Below are positions 35,001 through 45,311 of a DNA stretch of 64,000 bases, piece by piece. The translations under genes were made by a program, and so were the position numbers. Positions within the stretch are counted from its first letter, which is position 1. Every line of letters begins with the position of its first letter. The notes under the pieces are model-generated. The model was given only the letters and a program-made list of their open reading frames with translations. It was not told where the DNA came from and did not search any database. Source of the stretch: Romanomermis culicivorax (taxonomy: Eukaryota > Nematoda > Enoplea > Mermithida > Mermithidae); NCBI GenBank assembly GCA_963922205.1, contig CAWUHX010000160.1, positions 1-64,000 on the forward strand, read 5' to 3'.

Positions 35001-38000
35001 CTAAAAAGCGAAACCAAAAAAGTCGTATTTCAAATCTTGGATATTTTCTGCAAACCTGCGGAAATGTCGTGTAGATCTTCAAATGTAGGAGCTAACTCAA
35101 CTGAGCCTTAACAACTTTTGTGTAAAAATTCTATTTTCTAAGACAATATTTAATTTGTCATTTTCGATCTTCAAGCCTTTTATGAAAAAAGTTTTCGAGT
35201 ACACCAAATTTGAATTAACTGACATATCTCCAATAGTGATGCATATCAAAAACTAATCAAATCCTTATTTGCAAAACTTGGACTGGCTTGCACCAATGAC
35301 TTATGAAGCTTTAGAAAGGTGCATATATTCAGAAGTGCGAAAATCTGCATGCACCAACGTTTAGACTTCTGAGTCTTTTCAAAACGCTTTTAGAATGCAT
35401 GTTTCCATTAGCCGAAAAACACATAGATGAGTCGTTCCTCGATTTTCACTCCGAATATGGTTTTACTTTCTACATTGAGATGATGGGCAGAAGTAGTGAC
35501 CGAGTGACCGTGAAAGTACCGGCGACATTTAACTTGATGGTGATTTATCCATCCGCTTGTGAATTCAACACACATTGCTTGATTTAATATGCGGACGTCT
35601 GAACCTATGAACTACTGGTAGAAATTCGACTCATCTGGAAATCCTTGATGTTTTCCGACACTTCTGAGCTTCTAAACTTTTGGAAAGGCGACTTTTCTAG
35701 AAGTCGTTCGTACAATCGAAATACTTCTGAACTTTTGGGCTGATTCAAGTCGACCCTGAATTTCTGAACCTTTAGAAATTTTTAGAAGTCTTTTAGAAAA
35801 GTCTGTTTTCTACCATTAATGTTTCGCTCGCACCAAAATAGGTTCAGAAATCTTTTAGCACGCATTTTTATAGTGGCTGAGAAAGACTTCTGCTCATTCC
35901 TCTAATTTCACGCCAAAATTCCAGTTCTGCTTTCTACATTGAGACGATGGAGTATAATAGAAAGTCGACTCCTGCAAATTAGCTAACTCCTTTTTTTACT
36001 TTTTGTCTAAATAATATACAGTAAAGCTTTGTTGTAACGATTTTGAGGACAGTGCCTCTTTTTTCATTATTATTTGCCTTTACAGGTATTCCATAAAAAA
36101 CAGTTTTTAATTTCTTGTCCAAAAAACTAAACGCACGATAACCAAGCACCTTTTTGAATTTTCTTCCCATGACTACTAGTCCAATTTCAATAACGTGTTA
36201 ACTAATACAGGCATAAAATTTAATGACCATTTCAGGCAGTGCTAAATTTGATGTTTACTAGAGCGCTATCTTTTTTCCAATTTTCTCCGAGTAAGGCTAC
36301 AAAATATACAAAAAATATTCTAAAACAAGATTATCATTACTGGGAACGTGATTATTTTTTCCGTTGCAAAATTACTGATCTTAACGTTACGGGAAGATAA
36401 TTTTATCGCATGAGCAGATAGCTGCTAATTACAACTATTCTCAATTAATTTGCGCAAATATCTCCCTTTAGGCTTTCGGTTTAGGAAAGAAAATTAACTT
36501 CTAATTACGTCCTACTGTATACAGAATCAAAACAACTAATCATCATTTTGTCGCTCTGATTTACGAACCTATAATTACATATTAGAATCCAAGAAGACAG
36601 TGGGGGTGTCACAGGAATGGGACCAAAAATATGATTTGCAAGTTTCGAAAGCTACAGTAAGAAAAAATATGCACCGACGTTCGTATACGCATACAGCTCG
36701 GTGATTTTATCGAAGTTGAATTTTTATATTGACATTTCCTTCTCGAGTGAATAGGTGAAGAGGCATTTTTTTCGGCTTGAGATTCCTAATTTGGCTAATT
36801 GTTCAATATCTAAAAGAACGCGCACCAGCTCAAAATTATTCGGAATTGAAACGATAAAAGATAAGATAAAATAATGTTTAAAGGTTCAAGTCATTTACTA
36901 ACAAGATCTGACCAGCCCGAAGTTAATTGTTGCAGGAAGAACCGGGCCATTCCGCACAAATTTACAAGTTCATGAGTTCAGGAGTTTAGTAGTCTTTGCG
37001 TCTACCATAATTCAAAGTAATTTCGTTTCGTGGGAGTTTAGGAGTCGATCTTACGTCGCATTATCACATAATTAGAAAAATTCATTTTGTAGCAGTTGGA
37101 AAGCAACTAAATAGGCTGCAGCTTTCTAGAAGAAAAGAATTAACTTCTCTTGTAGATTCGGTTTCACTTATAGAATAATTCCAAGAGTAGAAATTCCGAG
37201 ATCATAATTATCCTGATACTCTTCTAAGCATTAAATTTAGTCTTATGCGATACAATGGTCTGGCAGAAAATCGACTGACTTGGAGGGATGGTCTCTGTGC
37301 GTCAACAGATAGGTTAGCTCAAGATGAATTGATCGGAATCGTTAACATATGTGAAGTTTGAGTACATATATTATGGTTCGTGTAAAAATTATCAGTATAA
37401 CATTACTTTTAAAACCATAGATGTTCGACCATGATGTAAGGAAAATTATTTTTTGATCCGACAGCAAAATGCACTGTACCAAATGTATAGTGTACCCTGA
37501 AAGGAGTAATACGAACATACAAACCCAGTCCTTAAAATCAGCAGTGTTTGTGCAAATTAGGAAAAACATGTAAAAACAGGCAAAAACATTCCGCCTATAT
37601 GAGGAAATTTGAATCAGGTTACTGTACGTGAGACGATATTAATCCAAACTTTGATTTAATACATCTCTATGTACACTCGTGATTAGTTTAATTTAAAAAT
37701 GAAGATATACAAAATATAAGTCGCTATGAGAGCTAGCCATATGCTAAAAAATAGTGCAGAACCCACAAACCTCAAGTACACGACCCTCAAACATTCAAAA
37801 TTTCCTCCACAACTCTTGTTCTGCCATTCAGGTTTTCTGAACCATATGTGCGGCTATTAATTTTCCGTTTTCAAATTTTCAAAGTAACATCAAAATTATA
37901 TTAATGAAATTTTGTACATTCTCACATTGATGCCGACCGAGTGGCAACAGGATGGTTTGCAAATTCTTATGGCGAAAGTTTGACGCATAGCCCTCTACAA

Positions 38001-40642
38001 TACGTTAAGTGGTATCTCATATGACTGAAAATTTACCGATGAAATTCGGCCTGTCGCATACGTACGAAATATCTAGATTTTGGGCCCAACCGTTTTTGAG
38101 ATTCCAGGGGGTGTTGATTATTCTTACATGTTTTTTCGAAATTTACGGACATCCTGTTGATTTTAAGGGTCGGGTTGGTTAGGCTCGGGTTTGTTTACCT
38201 TTCAAGGTAATATTCCGTGTTTAGGTTTACTTACTATTAGTCTCTAAAGTCCTTTAATTTTGCCATCAGTCGAACAAGTCTGGCTGAATGCTTCACATTG
38301 TGTGGAGCTACAGTAAGATCCTTTTTCTCAATTCGCAGGCTTACTGTAATGATGACGTTCGAACGATACTTACTAGTCGCCCACCCTGTCAAAGGCAAAC
38401 AACTATCGAACAACAAGAACGTTTACTTGGGTATGTTGATCATTCTGATCGTTGCCATTTTTTTGCATCTTGAAATTCCGATCGTTCGCGAAGTGGAGTC
38501 GATCTATTGCCCAAAAATGGGCAAATATTTTCACCGCGAATATATCCGAAAAGGTGACGTCTATAGGCTTTGGGACACTTTCTACTATTGGAGCCAAGTT
38601 GTCGTTCAAATGTTGATACCGGATATGCTAATGTTGATCTTCACGGCCAGTATTACTTATCAATTACTGTATCAAACTCTGCCGAATTATTTCAGCGAAA
38701 GGAAGCAATGCGTCACCAGGATGACCATGGCCACTACCGCTTGTCACTTGGGTAAGATCCACAAGTTTTTAATGAGAAATATCAAGTCGGGATTGATGAA
38801 GTTGAGCAAGTGAGAATTGATCGAATAATCAACCTGGTATCAAGTTAAAATTGTTGAAGTTGTTTAATTCAAAGTTCTTCAAATCGAACAATTCGATATA
38901 ACTAAAGATATTTAAAACATTGCGGTTAAGTGGATTAAGCTCATTGTGTCAAAATTAATCTGGCTGATTAATTTGTTCAAGCTTAAATTGATCAAGTTGA
39001 TTGAGAGTTAATATAATAATGTTACGTTGTTAAAGTTAATCAAATCAAAATTGTTCAAATTGATAAAATCATGTAAAAGTTCATCAGGATGACCAAATTT
39101 ATTAAGACAAAGTTGATCGAATATATCAAATTAGACTTTCTAAAATGAATAATGTCAATGCTTATTAAATCGATTGAGTTGATTAAATTCATCAAATGAA
39201 TTTTGTCGAACTTGATCAGATTTAGCAAGTTTATTCATTGAAAGTGCTTTGAATTGATGTAGTCAAACTTTTTAATCAAATCAGCATCGATCAGGTTCGT
39301 GAAATCAAGGTTGATCAAGTTCATCAATTCAGACTTGATGAAGTAGATCAAGCTGAGCATCAATGATGATATGAAAACCAAGTCGACAAGCATGCACAAT
39401 TTCAATTTTGCAATGTCCGTCAAGTAACCTCATGCAACTCATCAATGGAAAAAATTCTTTGCAAGCGCACATTGATCTTGCACTAGCATTTAAAACTTCA
39501 TATACCTGAAATGCGTTGGAAGAAAGATTATAAAGGAATGTGTACTATCCATGTACTTTTATTCTGTGCGCCTCATGGGTTGCTTGGCTACAAGTACCAT
39601 TGACTTGTCATGATTGTCAACATTTGTGCAAATTTTGTGTAAATACGAGCTATGACAGAGATAATGCGTCATTTCAGGGATTACCCCTAAAATATTTTAT
39701 CGTGAGAACATGAACCAGAACAATCCGACTATTGATCTTTTCGTATCTGTTTTTGATACTTCGTCCTATCTGTTCCATCGTTGCGCTACTCCTACAGTAA
39801 ACCTATACAATGGGCACGAGTTATAAAGCTATGCACCTCGCACTTTCCTTTGACGACTAAGTATTCATGAGTGAAGTCTCGTCTAAGAAATACCTTTATT
39901 CAGGGGTTACTGTCCCAGCAAATTTCGGTCCAACATTCAAATCAATTTTTCCTTATAGCACCATTGTATACTGTGGAATTCAATAGCGAATTTTTTCTGT
40001 TTCGTATAGACGAACTTTTAAAATGACTAAAACTCACATTTCTTGTGCATTATTTTCCCTCCTTTTTATGCCTTTTTTGTTTTCTTTCACCTAGTTTTGG
40101 AACTTCCCGCCGTACTAGTCTACGCCGTGGCCGCCATCTACGGTCCTTCGTTCATAAACCACAATCGCACGATGTGTCTCTGCCACGCCCTCTCCAATTT
40201 CGGCAACCAATTGAATGCCTCGATTTGTTTCCTAATTTACGCCTCCTGCAGTTCTAAATACCGCAGCCTTCTACGCACGCGTTGCCGTTCGACGATTTGT
40301 TGTTTATTTCCCGCGTCCGAAACTCCGCCCCCCGATCCGATCAATAATGGACTAGAAAATGGGCACCGTAGGAGGACGCGATCCCACGAAAATGGGGGCC
40401 GCAGTTTGATTGACGAATCGTCGTCTATACTAACGTTAAACGGAGATTCGCCGGCGTCGGAAACTAAGCGGGCAACTAGCTTGGTAAATGAAAATGGGCG
40501 GGTCAAGAGATTCCTGACTCCGCCTACCGCGAACAATAACGGACAATCGAAAAAGAAGCGGAGCCGCCAAAACATCCTATGGACCAATCATGAAGAGACA
40601 AGTTGCAAGGTGAGTGAAACGACGGCATTGACGAAATTATGA
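29071..40642 (+). CDS. Rhodopsin-family neuropeptide GPCR, FMRFamide-receptor-like
   Basis: Four exons join in frame to 502 aa: 29071-29284, 33767-34100, 38339-38751 and 40095-40642. The N-terminus (about 87 residues) is extracellular with NRT, NLT and NSS glycosylation sites and no signal peptide. TM1 begins at about residue 88 (ending GNCMNLLVY), TM2 at about 121, and TM3 ends in the DRY-equivalent ERY within MMTFERYLLVAHP. TM4, TM5 (VVVQMLIPDMLMLIF) and TM6 follow, and TM7 ends NASICFLIYASCSSKYR, the NPxxY region and helix 8. The tail of about 125 residues is basic and Ser/Thr-rich. The ERY, AHP and N..xxFLIY features fit FMRFamide/myosuppressin-type peptide receptors; a ligand cannot be assigned. 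The usual Asp of TM2 appears to be Asn (ACVN). The first exon is joined by phase and a GTAAGT donor across a 4.5-kb intron, so it is the least certain; an alternative start is the ATG at 33718. Confidence 0.8.
30606..30765. mobile_element. hAT-type element end fragment
   Basis: CAGTGGCGGACACAGGGAGC followed by a G/C-rich palindrome (GGGGGGCGGCCGCCCCC) matches the terminal pattern CAGTGGCGGA common to animal hAT elements. An internal AAAATTTTCCGGCGCTTCGC at about 30740 recurs at about 31867. The matching other terminus (reverse complement CCGCCACTG) was not found, so this is a truncated or rearranged element within GPCR intron 1. Confidence 0.55.
31115..31864. mobile_element. Second foldback element with tandem-repeat arms
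   Basis: The left arm holds about six tandem units of GGCCCGATACCGCGAAA; the right arm holds about four to five of the complementary CTTTCGCGGGAACGGGC. The centre is AT-rich with a CGTATRAACATAC segment repeated twice. GAAAATTTT flanks both sides (31106-31114 and 31865-31873) and could be a 9-bp target duplication, but it is palindromic in part and the outermost arm bases do not pair well. No coding capacity is seen. Confidence 0.6.
32330..33715 (+). repeat. T-rich intronic tract
   Basis: About 1.4 kb of GPCR intron 1, ending next to exon 2, is T-rich on the sense strand with short A/G interruptions (TTTTTATTTTT, GATTTTTT-type words). It has no defined repeat unit and no coding frame. Confidence 0.6.
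34352..34460 (-). ncRNA. tRNA-derived palindromic element (pseudo-tRNA)
   Basis: The minus strand contains a D-arm/box A-like GACTCAGTTGGTTAGAGC, a GCGGC/GCCGC stem with an 8-nt loop, and a T-arm/box B-like GCGTTCAAGTCCC. The acceptor ends do not pair and the T stem has a C.C mismatch, so it is not a working tRNA. The flanks TTCCCGTTGCTCGG and CCGAGAAACGGGAA are inverted, which makes the whole unit a 109-bp palindromic element. It lies in GPCR intron 2. Confidence 0.5.
34709..34782 (-). ncRNA. tRNA-like (tRNA-derived) segment, copy 2
   Basis: On the minus strand box A (TGGCTCAGTGGTAACGC) and a consensus-perfect box B (GGTTCGAAACC) are separated by about 35 nt. The acceptor ends do not pair and no normal anticodon arm forms. 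This copy is closer than copy 1 to a tRNA promoter, so it could be transcribed by RNA polymerase III. Confidence 0.55.
34826..34932. repeat. Interstitial telomeric array (TTAGGC)n, copy 2
   Basis: About 18 copies of CCTAAG (TTAGGC on the other strand), with scattered AAACCT variants and one GTCTAAG. It lies inside the second copy of the hAT-like element, in the same orientation relative to the tRNA-like block as in copy 1. Confidence 0.95.
35112..38338 (+). other. Remainder of GPCR intron 2
   Basis: No gene is supported. A local repeat occurs at about 35465 and 35928 (CTTTCTACATTGAGAYGATGG) and several TTCTGAACTTTTGG-type words are present between 35600 and 35800, which suggests a decayed tandem element. 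The rest is AT-rich sequence with frequent TACTGTA words. Confidence 0.4.
38812..39425 (+). repeat. Degenerate GATCAA minisatellite in GPCR intron 3
   Basis: About 600 bp directly downstream of exon 3 are built from diverged short units such as TTGATCAAG, TTCATCAA, AAATTGATC and GATTAAG, on both phases of a period near 9 bp. Individual units vary by one to three bases, so the array is old. No coding frame persists. Confidence 0.6.
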
Positions 40643-42576
40643 TCGTTCGCAAGGGTGATGTCGGACAAAATGAGGAATTATTTCCGTATGAAGCTTTAAC
40701 ATACGTTCAACTATCCGAGAATTAATGCAGGGACCGAATGGATTATACTATAATTATAATTTAGTCAGATTATTCTCTTTGCAAAGTATTATTTTGTTTT
40801 ATGCGTCATTTTGTTTGAGTTTCTCTTTCCCCATATTATGATCTTACTTTTATTCGGCAATAAATTTGTACCAATGTTTCGTTACCAGATCAAGGTTTTC
40901 TCTTGAGAAAATCAAATTCCTATTGCAAGAATAGGAATCAGTGCTCTACTTCTTCTTTAACGAGCTTCAGAATTCAAGATAACCCGCAGAAATTCGTCGG
41001 CAAACATATCATGCATTATACGTCATAATCTTTTTTCCTCAAGTTGTTCTATAATTGCTACAGTCAACTCACTTTAGAAGGTACGTTGTCGAAAACCCTC
41101 CCTCGTGTTAAAAAATAAAGAATTTTGATCCAGAGCAAGGTCGAGGAGTGGATCCTCCTTTCTGGAACCCTAAATACTCCTACATGAAGATCTTAAGAAA
41201 CGACGTTCATCCCTAAACTCAACTTTTCGAGTCTGAAGTTCATGTATTGCTACAACTTTTGTTTACCTTGAACGCCCTTTAGATCCGTGGCTATGGTCAT
41301 AGCGTCTCATACCTAAAAAATTCTTGCAGTACATATCCGATCCAGATCATCTAAATGTACGAAATACCCGAAAATATTTCAAAAATGAAAATGTAAGATT
41401 TTTTTCATATTCAACTATTTTCACCATTTGCTGAAGATTATCTTGAAAAGAAGAAATGAGACGTCGCCTTGATTTTTTTCAAAACGCCATTTTAAGTTTT
41501 TACAACTAGGATCTTGGTTTTTTCCAAGAAGACATCTTGATTTTTCTTCAAGATTTACCTGCAAAAATTGGTGATGTACTGGAAAAAACTTTACATTTTA
41601 CAATGTACTACATCTTGATTTCTTGCGATTTTTTTCAGTTTCAGTTTTCAATTTGAAACGAATTTTAAAACTTCGAATTCTAAGAATATTTGACACAAAG
41701 TAAAATTCTGTAGCTCTATTGCAAAAGACCGCAAATGATAAAATCCGCATTTTTTCATCATGTAAATTTTTAAGACGATGACTCTTCTCCGTTAGTTACA
41801 GTAAAAATTGGACCGATGCAATAGAGTCTGTCTGTAGAAAATTGTACTGCCCTCGAAAAATCGGACTGTATTAATCTATCTTTACTCATCGAGGAATATA
41901 CTTGACGTCAGCAACACTTCAGGCAAATGTTTCATGACTTGATATACATCTCATTGATATCAACCTTATTTTTTTTATCGAAGATTGGCAGTTACATGGA
42001 TTGATCAGTAAGATGCAACCCGTACATTGTATGCTAAACGCTTTTGTGTGTGTGCTTTGGGTGTCGAGAGAGTGAGCGGTCTAACAAATTACTGATCTAC
42101 AGGGTTCAAAATAGGTTGTGAATTTGAATTTTACCAAATTAATGATGAATTTTATAGCCCAAAAAAGTTCTTTTCTCTGACCAGTCAACATTTTATGGAT
42201 TTTCGCATCGAAAATTTTTATTCTCGGTTTTGGAGTAAATTTTTTCTGACCATTGAATTGTGTTGCCAGATGTTAAATTCTTTTGTAATTCTTACAACCA
42301 AGTCTTTGATTTTTTCCGTTCAAGCTGCATTCTTATGACTGGCACACTTCTTTTTTTCCGTTTTTTATCATTACTGATAATGTATGTACAAATTACACCG
42401 ACATAAGATTCTAGTCTGTTTTTCCTGGTTTCATAAGGCTGAGACTTTGTGAGCATATTCAACTAAGCTAATAGTTTTTTAAAGTAAAAAATTCTGCAGC
42501 AAAATATTTGTGTAAATGATGATTTTGCCGAAAACGTTATCTACTGCATCTAACTACGCAACAACGAAAATTTTAA
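40643..42576. other. 3' flank of the GPCR gene
   Basis: No gene is seen. AATAAA occurs at about 40859, a possible polyadenylation signal for the GPCR transcript. The remainder is AT-rich. Confidence 0.4.
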
Positions 42577-42984
42577 TGTTCATACGAAATATGCAGCATA
42601 AAACGGAATGGTACAAATAAAATCATAAATTTTCTAAAAACTAAAATTTTAACAAAAGATGAGGCACTAAAATGTGAAAAAACAAAAATAAAGAAAAACG
42701 TACAACTCTCCAACGGCTATTCTGAAAAACCGGGTTTTATAAATAAAGCGAAGAAAGACTTCGAAATATATGGACAAAAAATTTTTCCCAAGAAAAAATA
42801 TTCAAAGGATAAATATGTCAATTATTCTGAGCAACAACGTCGAACGCTCATCCAAAAGTTGCGTAGAGAATTTTCGAGGATTCTTCGAAAGTCACGTGAT
42901 GAACATTTAATACCCAATGTTTTGCCGCAAAAGCACCAAAAAACGATAATTGATCACGTGACGACGAAATATTATTCCGAATAA
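42577..42984 (+). CDS. Open frame without ATG; candidate exon or relic
   Basis: A stop-free frame of 135 codons runs from 42577 to the TAA at 42982-42984 and has no ATG in frame. The last 60 residues look like real, charged helical protein (YSEQQRRTLIQKLRREFSRI, then IIDHVTTKYYSE). A weak acceptor (ATATGCAG) lies at about 42595. No companion exon was found, and no family is recognised. It could be a terminal exon of an undetected gene, a transposon protein fragment, or chance in an AT-rich region, though 408 stop-free bases with mixed codons are unusual here. Confidence 0.3.
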   Translation, partial: CSYEICSIKRNGTNKIINFLKTKILTKDEALKCEKTKIKKNVQLSNGYSEKPGFINKAKKDFEIYGQKIFPKKKYSKDKYVNYSEQQRRTLIQKLRREFSRILRKSRDEHLIPNVLPQKHQKTIIDHVTTKYYSE

Positions 42985-45280
42985 ATATCATTTGTTCAAG
43001 TCGACTTCTTGAAACCTTCTCTAAAAGCGAGGAATTCATGAATATTCAAATTTGATAATTGCTAAATGGTGCAAATTTATAACAACAACAAAGCATAAAG
43101 AAGCAGGCTTCATCTTCCATGGTCAACGATAATTATTTTCTCAAATGTTTCACTGATCTATCGTCTGAATAAATTAGTACCTCTGTAAGCAGTAGCATTA
43201 AAAGATTCACAGCTAGAGAAGCATGCAGACAGGGGCTTCATTAATGAAATTGCTTAAAATTATCGTAATCAGCAACGTAAATCTATAGTAAAACGGGGTT
43301 TTCTGCTTATCAGGTTCGTCGTCCCTAATCAACACTGTATTCATGCTTGTAAAGTGAAAATTGACAAAAATGAGCCCTGCCGTTGAAATCATTTACACAA
43401 ACTTATGAATATAAAATTTTTTGCTCAAAAAATAGTTGAAGGTTAGTTCAATATGCTCACAAGTTTTCAGCCTTACGTGATACACAGTTTAGATGAAAAG
43501 CTTGAAAATCTGATATAGTACCTGCACATAAATATTTAATAAAAATTGAAAGATCTCATTTCTACAGTAAGTATTATCGAATAAAACTTGTCACCATCGA
43601 AGGGATTCTCTTTCTATGCGCGTAAACACAAAAAATGCGTGCTATTTCAACCAGGAAGCGTTTCGCCTTACCGACTAGTGTAAAACTTTCCCATTCCTAG
43701 CACATAATCTACTTTGACGACGCTGCTGCTCTTGAACCATTCTGAGGAAAAAGCGTATTTAGAAAAATTTCGAAACTAAAATCTAAATCAGAAGTCTGGT
43801 TTGGCGGAATTTTTTGCCAATTCCGTTCACGAGAACGTTAGAAAATGACTTAAAATTAACAAAAAAAAAATTAATCCTGATTGAGAAAAACTGGATTTAT
43901 TCGAACATAACAGTAGATCATTTGCCCCAAAATATGCATGAAAAATATTTTTCGACTTAAATAAGCATATGCGACATTTCAGGACAAGACGAATAATGTT
44001 TAAGTTTTGAAGTTCCGATCTACTCTATTCCATAAATCATAAGAAATGACTAATCTAAATTTCATAACGTGATATGTATGTATGGAAGAGAATATTATGG
44101 TATCAATTTACTAAATAAAAATTTTGAATCGCTCAGCCGACTGAAATAAAATTTGCAAATTAATTCTAAAAACCTTTCTGGGAAATGTAACATTCGACAG
44201 TATACTTTCCAGATTTGAAAAATCCCATAAAATGGATAGCTATGTGGACCATGAGATGCACAAACATAGTGAGTTTTGTCTAAATGTGAAAAACGACCGT
44301 TGTGACATCGCAACTCATGATAAGAATCCACAGAGTAATTACGAAAGGGATTCTAAGGTGCAAAGTAAACCAGGTTTTTGCTCCAGTTTTTTTCCAAGAA
44401 AACTTTCTTATACTTATCCTTGAAGTTTAAAGTAGTCATGTCATGAAAGTCGTTGAGATTCAGAACTATAGTATGTTTATCGTGAACTATTTGCTGGGAA
44501 AACAAGTACCAAGTCGTATTTTCATAATTTTCTGCTAACCATAAGACTGAAAATTTGTCAATATATTCAACTAACCTCCGAGTAAAAAAATCTATCGTAA
44601 AAGTATAGTGTAGTCGGTAACGGTACTATAGTCTGTTTTTTATGTAATGCTTCCAAATAGAAAAGTGACACAAATCAGTACTGTCATCAAAACCGTTTAC
44701 ATAGAGCTCTTGCCGTAAAATTTTTCACTCGAAAAAATTTTAAAAGTGAGGCCAGTACGCTCACAAATTTCCAGTCCAATACGATATATTGTTTATGAGA
44801 AAATCGTGAAAATCTGAAATACTACTTGCTTTCCACTTTCGTTATTTAGAAGCATTTCTAGAAAAACAGACTATAATTTTTTTATTTTTGATATAGCTAC
44901 AAGCATTTTGTTAAAGACTGACCCTAATTCCAATCAAGCAGCAAGAATGCCCTGAACTGATGCCAGAAGCTACAACGATTAACTGGAAACTTCGACATAT
45001 CACATCAGCTAATAAAATTTTTTTCGAGGTGTAATAGGCGCTAAAACTCTGGTCACATACCAATGTGCATTTATAATTAACTTTGCAAACGAGACAGAAA
45101 TGTATAACGTAACCAAGATCCATCACAAACAATCCATGGCACTAAAACGTTGCTTTTTCACTAGAAATATAATGTGAAATCTTTGACACGCAAGTTAGAA
45201 AGAAGTTTCGTGATTACTGTAGCTTCGATACAGAATTCAAATTGACGTATCACATGACCATGACTACTTCACATACAAAT
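42985..45280. other. Intergenic stretch between convergent genes
   Basis: No gene is seen. It contains a complete 249-bp MITE (44627-44875) and a decayed relative at about 43390-43560. Confidence 0.5.
44627..44875 (+). mobile_element. 249-bp mariner-like MITE, intact copy
   Basis: TATAGTCTGTTTTTTATGTA at the left and AGAAAAACAGACTATA at the right are inverted ends of about 16 bp; TA at each outer edge fits a TA target duplication as used by Tc1/mariner. The interior shares long runs with the copies at 53289 and 62725 (GTGACACAAATCAGTACTG, CTCACAAATTTCCAGTC, ACTTGCTTTCCACTTTC). Confidence 0.8.
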
Positions 45281-45292
45281 CAAAAAGTTTTA

Positions 45293-45300
45293 CTTTATTT
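45293..45300 (-). terminator. Polyadenylation signal of the mucin-like gene
   Basis: On the minus strand the stop codon is followed within about 15 nt by AAATAAAG, containing AATAAA. The short distance to the stop is compatible with compact nematode 3'UTRs. Confidence 0.45.
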
Positions 45301-45311
45301 CATCTGAAAAA

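Noticed and set aside
34707..35111. Leu-Ser repeat open frame (and the Gly-Leu frame on the other strand)
   Set aside because: It is the second telomeric array read in another frame.
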